This document shows, one piece after another, positions 4,035 to 6,567 of a DNA stretch of 6,567 bases. Each line of letters starts with the position of its first letter. Position 1 is the stretch's first letter. The notes under the pieces were generated by a model. The model saw nothing but the letters and a program-made list of their open reading frames with translations. It was not told the origin of the DNA and did not search any database. Source of the DNA: JAIVJN01 sp036732565 (GTDB lineage: Bacteria > Acidobacteriota > Vicinamibacteria > Vicinamibacterales > UBA2999); contig DAINCF010000406.1 of assembly GCA_036732565.1 (NCBI GenBank), forward strand, positions 1 to 6,567, in the 5' to 3' direction. The position numbers and the translations under genes are program-made.

Positions 4035-6475
4035 ACGTCATTGGCAAAGCGCGACGTCGCGTCGATGCGCGCGCGAAGGTTACCGGCCAGACGAAGTTCG
4101 CCGACGACTTCAACCTGCCGCGCACCGTGCACTGCCGCCTCTTGCGGTCGACGGTTCCGCATGCGCGCATTGTGCGCATCGACGCGTCGCGTGCGCGTGC
4201 ACTGGATGGCGTGCTGCTCGTCCTTAGCGGGGACGATTTTCCGATTCCGTACGGCATTCTGCCGGTCAGTCAGGACGAGCACGCGCTGTGCCGCGACAAG
4301 GTTCGCTTCGTCGGCGATCCGGTCGCCGCGGTCGTGGCGCGTGACGAGCAGACGGCGATCGCCGCCGTCGACCTAATCGACGTCGAGTACGACGTGCTCC
4401 ACACGTTCGCCGATCCAGAGGACAGCCTGGTGCGCGCGGAGCCGCGCATCCATGACTACGGCGACGAAGGCAATATCCACAAGAAGGTCGCACTGCAATT
4501 CGGCGACGTCGACGAAGCGCTCGCCGGCGCAGATGAGGTGTTCGACGATTGTTTCTTCTTCGAAGGCAATACGCACCTGCCGATCGAGCAGCACGCGACG
4601 GTGGCCATCAAAGATCCCGACGGCAAGCTCGTGGTCTACTCGAGCACCCAGACGCCGCACTACCTGCATCGCGCGCTCGCGAAGGCGCTGGAGATGCCGG
4701 CGGCGCACATTCGCGTGATTGCCACGCCGAACGGCGGCGGCTTCGGCGGCAAGAGCGATCCCTTCAATCACGAGGTGGTCGTTGCCAAGGCCGCGATGCG
4801 GCTCGATCGGCCCGTGAAGATCTGTCTGACGCGCGAAGAGGTGTTCTATTGCCATCGTGGTCGTCATCCCGTGCTGATGCGATTTCGCACCGGCGTCACG
4901 CGGGATGGACGCATCACCGGTGTTGATTTGCAGACGCTGCTCGATGGCGGCGCCTACGGTTCGTACGGCGTCGCCAGCACCTTCTATACCGGTGCGCTGC
5001 AGACGGTGACCTATCAGATTCCGCGCTACCGGTTCCGCGGCTGCCGCGTGTTCACCAACAAGCCGCCGTGCGGGCCCAAGCGAGGGCACGGCACGCCGCA
5101 AAGCCGGTTCGGTCAGGAGGTGCAGCTCGACAAGATCGCGGAGCGCTTGCACATCGACCCCGCGGATCTGCGGCTGAACATCGTCGCGCCGCCGGACAGG
5201 TTGACGGCCAATTACATGCGCGTCGGTACGATCGGGCTGGCCGAGTGCATCCGTCGCGTGGTCGAGCGCTCGGGGTGGCGCGAGAAGTTCGGCAAGCTCC
5301 CGCATGGCCGTGGTGTCGGCCTCGCGTGCTCTTCCTATCTCTCGGGTGCGGGGCTGCCGATCTACTGGAACGACATGCCGCATTCGGGCGTGCAGTTGAA
5401 GCTCGATCGCAGCGGCGGCGTCACGGCGTTCTGCGGCGCCACGGAGATCGGTCAAGGGTCGGACGATGTGCTGGCAGGGTGCGTGGCGGAGATCCTCGGC
5501 ATCGACCCGTTCGACATTCGGCTCGTGACCGGCGATACCGATCTCACCCCCGTCGATCTGGGCTCGTACTCCAGCCGCGTGACGCTGATGATGGGGAACG
5601 CCGCGATCCAAGCGGCTGAGCGTGCACGCGACATCGTGGCCGAGGCGGTGGCGCACCGGATCGAGGTGCCGAAGGATCGTATCGCGTTTGCGGAGCGTCG
5701 GGTGTTCGACGTGGAAGATCCGGCACGCGGCGTGAGCTTCGCGGAGGCTGTGCAGATCTCAGAGGCGCGCGTCGGCACGGTCGGGAGCACCGGCTCGTAT
5801 ACGCCGCCCCACAGCGCCGCGAAGTTCAAAGGTGGCGGGGTCGGGCCATCGCCAGCCTATTCATACACCGCCGCGATCGTCGACGTGGACGTCGATCCCG
5901 ACACCGGGTGGCTGACCGTGCCTCGCGTCTGGATCGCCCATGATATCGGGCGTGCGTTGAACCCCGTCCTGGTGCGCGGACAGGTCGAAGGCAGCGTCTA
6001 CATGGGACTCGGGGAAGCGCTGATGGAGGAGCAGGCGTTTCGTCGCCTGCCGCCGCGGCTGTCGCATGCGCTGGTGCACAAGTTCCCGTCGATGCTGGAG
6101 TACAAAAGCCCCACCAGCCTCGACATGCCGGAGATCTTCACGGACCTCATCGAAGATCCGGATCCGGCCGGTCCGTTCGGCGCCAAGGAAGTGGGACAGG
6201 GGCCGCTGCTGCCAATCATGCCGGCAGTCGCCAACGCGGTGTACGACGCCATCGGTGTGCGCATCGACGAGGTGCCGATCACACCGGAGAAGATTGTCAG
6301 GGCGCTGGAGGCGAAAGCGAGAGGCAAGCCGGCGCGCTACGGTCCCGCCGCGTTTCCATCGGTGCCGTGGCCCGAGGCGTTGATGGTCGCGCCGCCGTGG
6401 GAAGGCGGCGACGGTCGCGCGTCGAACGAGCCCATCAAAAAGTCAAAGCCGCAAGAGGTAGGGGTCCGATCATGA
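4031..6475 (+). CDS. Molybdopterin-binding large subunit, xanthine dehydrogenase / 4-hydroxybenzoyl-CoA reductase (HcrA/HbaC-like) family
   Basis: This gene encodes 814 residues, the catalytic subunit holding the Mo-molybdopterin cofactor. The N-terminal a/b-hammerhead domain covers about 1-125 (RRRVDARAKVTGQTKFADD to VEYDVL). The first cofactor-binding domain carries TPNGGGFGGKSDPFNHE (232-248) and PPCGPKRGHGTPQ (345-357), the latter at the place of the substrate-pocket Arg segment of xanthine dehydrogenase. The second has TEIGQGSDDV (471-480), a segment resembling HcrA in LTPVDLGSYSSRVT (505-518), and FGAKEVGQGP (716-725), where E720 aligns with the catalytic Glu. Compared with Thauera HcrA as I remember it, the overall pattern is shared but pocket motifs differ (GPK here versus GAM there before RGHGT). 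The substrate may therefore be 4-hydroxybenzoyl-CoA or another aromatic. A tail of about 55 residues follows the usual end (from about 760), Pro-rich and then Lys-containing. ATGA overlaps join it to both neighbours. Confidence 0.94.
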   Translation: MNVIGKARRRVDARAKVTGQTKFADDFNLPRTVHCRLLRSTVPHARIVRIDASRARALDGVLLVLSGDDFPIPYGILPVSQDEHALCRDKVRFVGDPVAAVVARDEQTAIAAVDLIDVEYDVLHTFADPEDSLVRAEPRIHDYGDEGNIHKKVALQFGDVDEALAGADEVFDDCFFFEGNTHLPIEQHATVAIKDPDGKLVVYSSTQTPHYLHRALAKALEMPAAHIRVIATPNGGGFGGKSDPFNHEVVVAKAAMRLDRPVKICLTREEVFYCHRGRHPVLMRFRTGVTRDGRITGVDLQTLLDGGAYGSYGVASTFYTGALQTVTYQIPRYRFRGCRVFTNKPPCGPKRGHGTPQSRFGQEVQLDKIAERLHIDPADLRLNIVAPPDRLTANYMRVGTIGLAECIRRVVERSGWREKFGKLPHGRGVGLACSSYLSGAGLPIYWNDMPHSGVQLKLDRSGGVTAFCGATEIGQGSDDVLAGCVAEILGIDPFDIRLVTGDTDLTPVDLGSYSSRVTLMMGNAAIQAAERARDIVAEAVAHRIEVPKDRIAFAERRVFDVEDPARGVSFAEAVQISEARVGTVGSTGSYTPPHSAAKFKGGGVGPSPAYSYTAAIVDVDVDPDTGWLTVPRVWIAHDIGRALNPVLVRGQVEGSVYMGLGEALMEEQAFRRLPPRLSHALVHKFPSMLEYKSPTSLDMPEIFTDLIEDPDPAGPFGAKEVGQGPLLPIMPAVANAVYDAIGVRIDEVPITPEKIVRALEAKARGKPARYGPAAFPSVPWPEALMVAPPWEGGDGRASNEPIKKSKPQEVGVRS

Positions 6476-6567
6476 TGCGCCTGCCGCCGTTCCACTACCG
6501 TGCGGCGCGCACGCTCGGCGAAGCGGCCGCGTGGCTCGCCGACGCGCCGGGCGAGGCGATGGTCGTC
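6472..6567 (+). CDS. FAD-binding medium subunit of molybdenum hydroxylase (HcrB/CoxM-like), N-terminal fragment
   Basis: Only 32 codons are in the window before its right edge. The product starts MMRLPPFHYRAARTLGEAA and ends at GEAMVV, where family members continue into the first FAD-binding loop (typically AGGTDL). The PxFxYxxAxTLxEAxxxL pattern is the usual start of the PCMH-type FAD subunit of CO dehydrogenase, xanthine dehydrogenase and 4-hydroxybenzoyl-CoA reductase. The ATG at 6472 overlaps the large-subunit stop as ATGA; a second ATG follows directly at 6475. GGGG at 6461-6464 is a plausible ribosome binding site 7 nt upstream. Its position after the small and large subunits completes the C-A-B order. 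Whether it carries the extra [4Fe-4S] insert that marks true 4-hydroxybenzoyl-CoA reductase lies beyond the window. Confidence 0.85.
   Translation, partial: MMRLPPFHYRAARTLGEAAAWLADAPGEAMVV

Noticed and set aside
4373..5656. 427-codon open frame antisense to the large subunit
   Set aside because: Its composition (Arg, His, Ala, Asp) is that of an antisense shadow in GC-rich DNA; the + strand frame has complete family motifs throughout.

Overview
This is a GC-rich bacterial window with genes packed on both strands. Long in-phase shadow frames run opposite most genes, as expected at high GC. Two palindromic composite repeats with a GCCTTTAGGC core and a GGTTCT-type repeat tract resemble repeats I associate with Acidobacteriota, especially Vicinamibacteria-type genomes. 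That taxonomic guess comes from memory and was not tested.

Left part (1-2700): the window opens with the last 74 codons of an M20-type amidohydrolase on the + strand. It converges on, and overlaps by 26 bp, a metal-dependent TIM-barrel amidohydrolase (amidohydrolase_2 type) on the - strand. A 235-bp non-coding stretch (1116-1350) follows. It is entirely repeat: a long imperfect inverted repeat of GGTTCT/AGAACC units, then a C-rich tandem repeat whose - strand has six runs of four or five G. Upstream of this lies a complete MATE-family multidrug/cation antiporter on the - strand, whose last codons merge into the repeat.

Middle (2701-2841): the divergent region between the MATE gene and the right-hand operon is mostly filled by a 103-bp composite palindrome made of two hairpins inside an outer stem.

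Right part (2842-6567): a TetR-family regulator is followed by three genes for a molybdenum hydroxylase of the xanthine dehydrogenase / 4-hydroxybenzoyl-CoA reductase family: the [2Fe-2S] small subunit, the molybdopterin large subunit and the start of the FAD subunit. The order C-A-B matches what I recall for hcrCAB of Thauera. Each of the three junctions is an ATGA stop/start overlap, so this is one translationally coupled operon that begins with its own probable regulator. The likely role is reductive dehydroxylation or hydroxylation of an aromatic or N-heterocyclic compound, possibly a CoA thioester; the substrate cannot be fixed from sequence. A second composite palindrome lies in frame inside the 3' end of the small-subunit gene and supplies an atypical C-terminal tail of about 29 residues.

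No wholly new system is evident. The most unusual content is the repeat biology: hairpin pairs with compensating base changes, one of them translated, and a strong G-quadruplex motif immediately after a stop codon.
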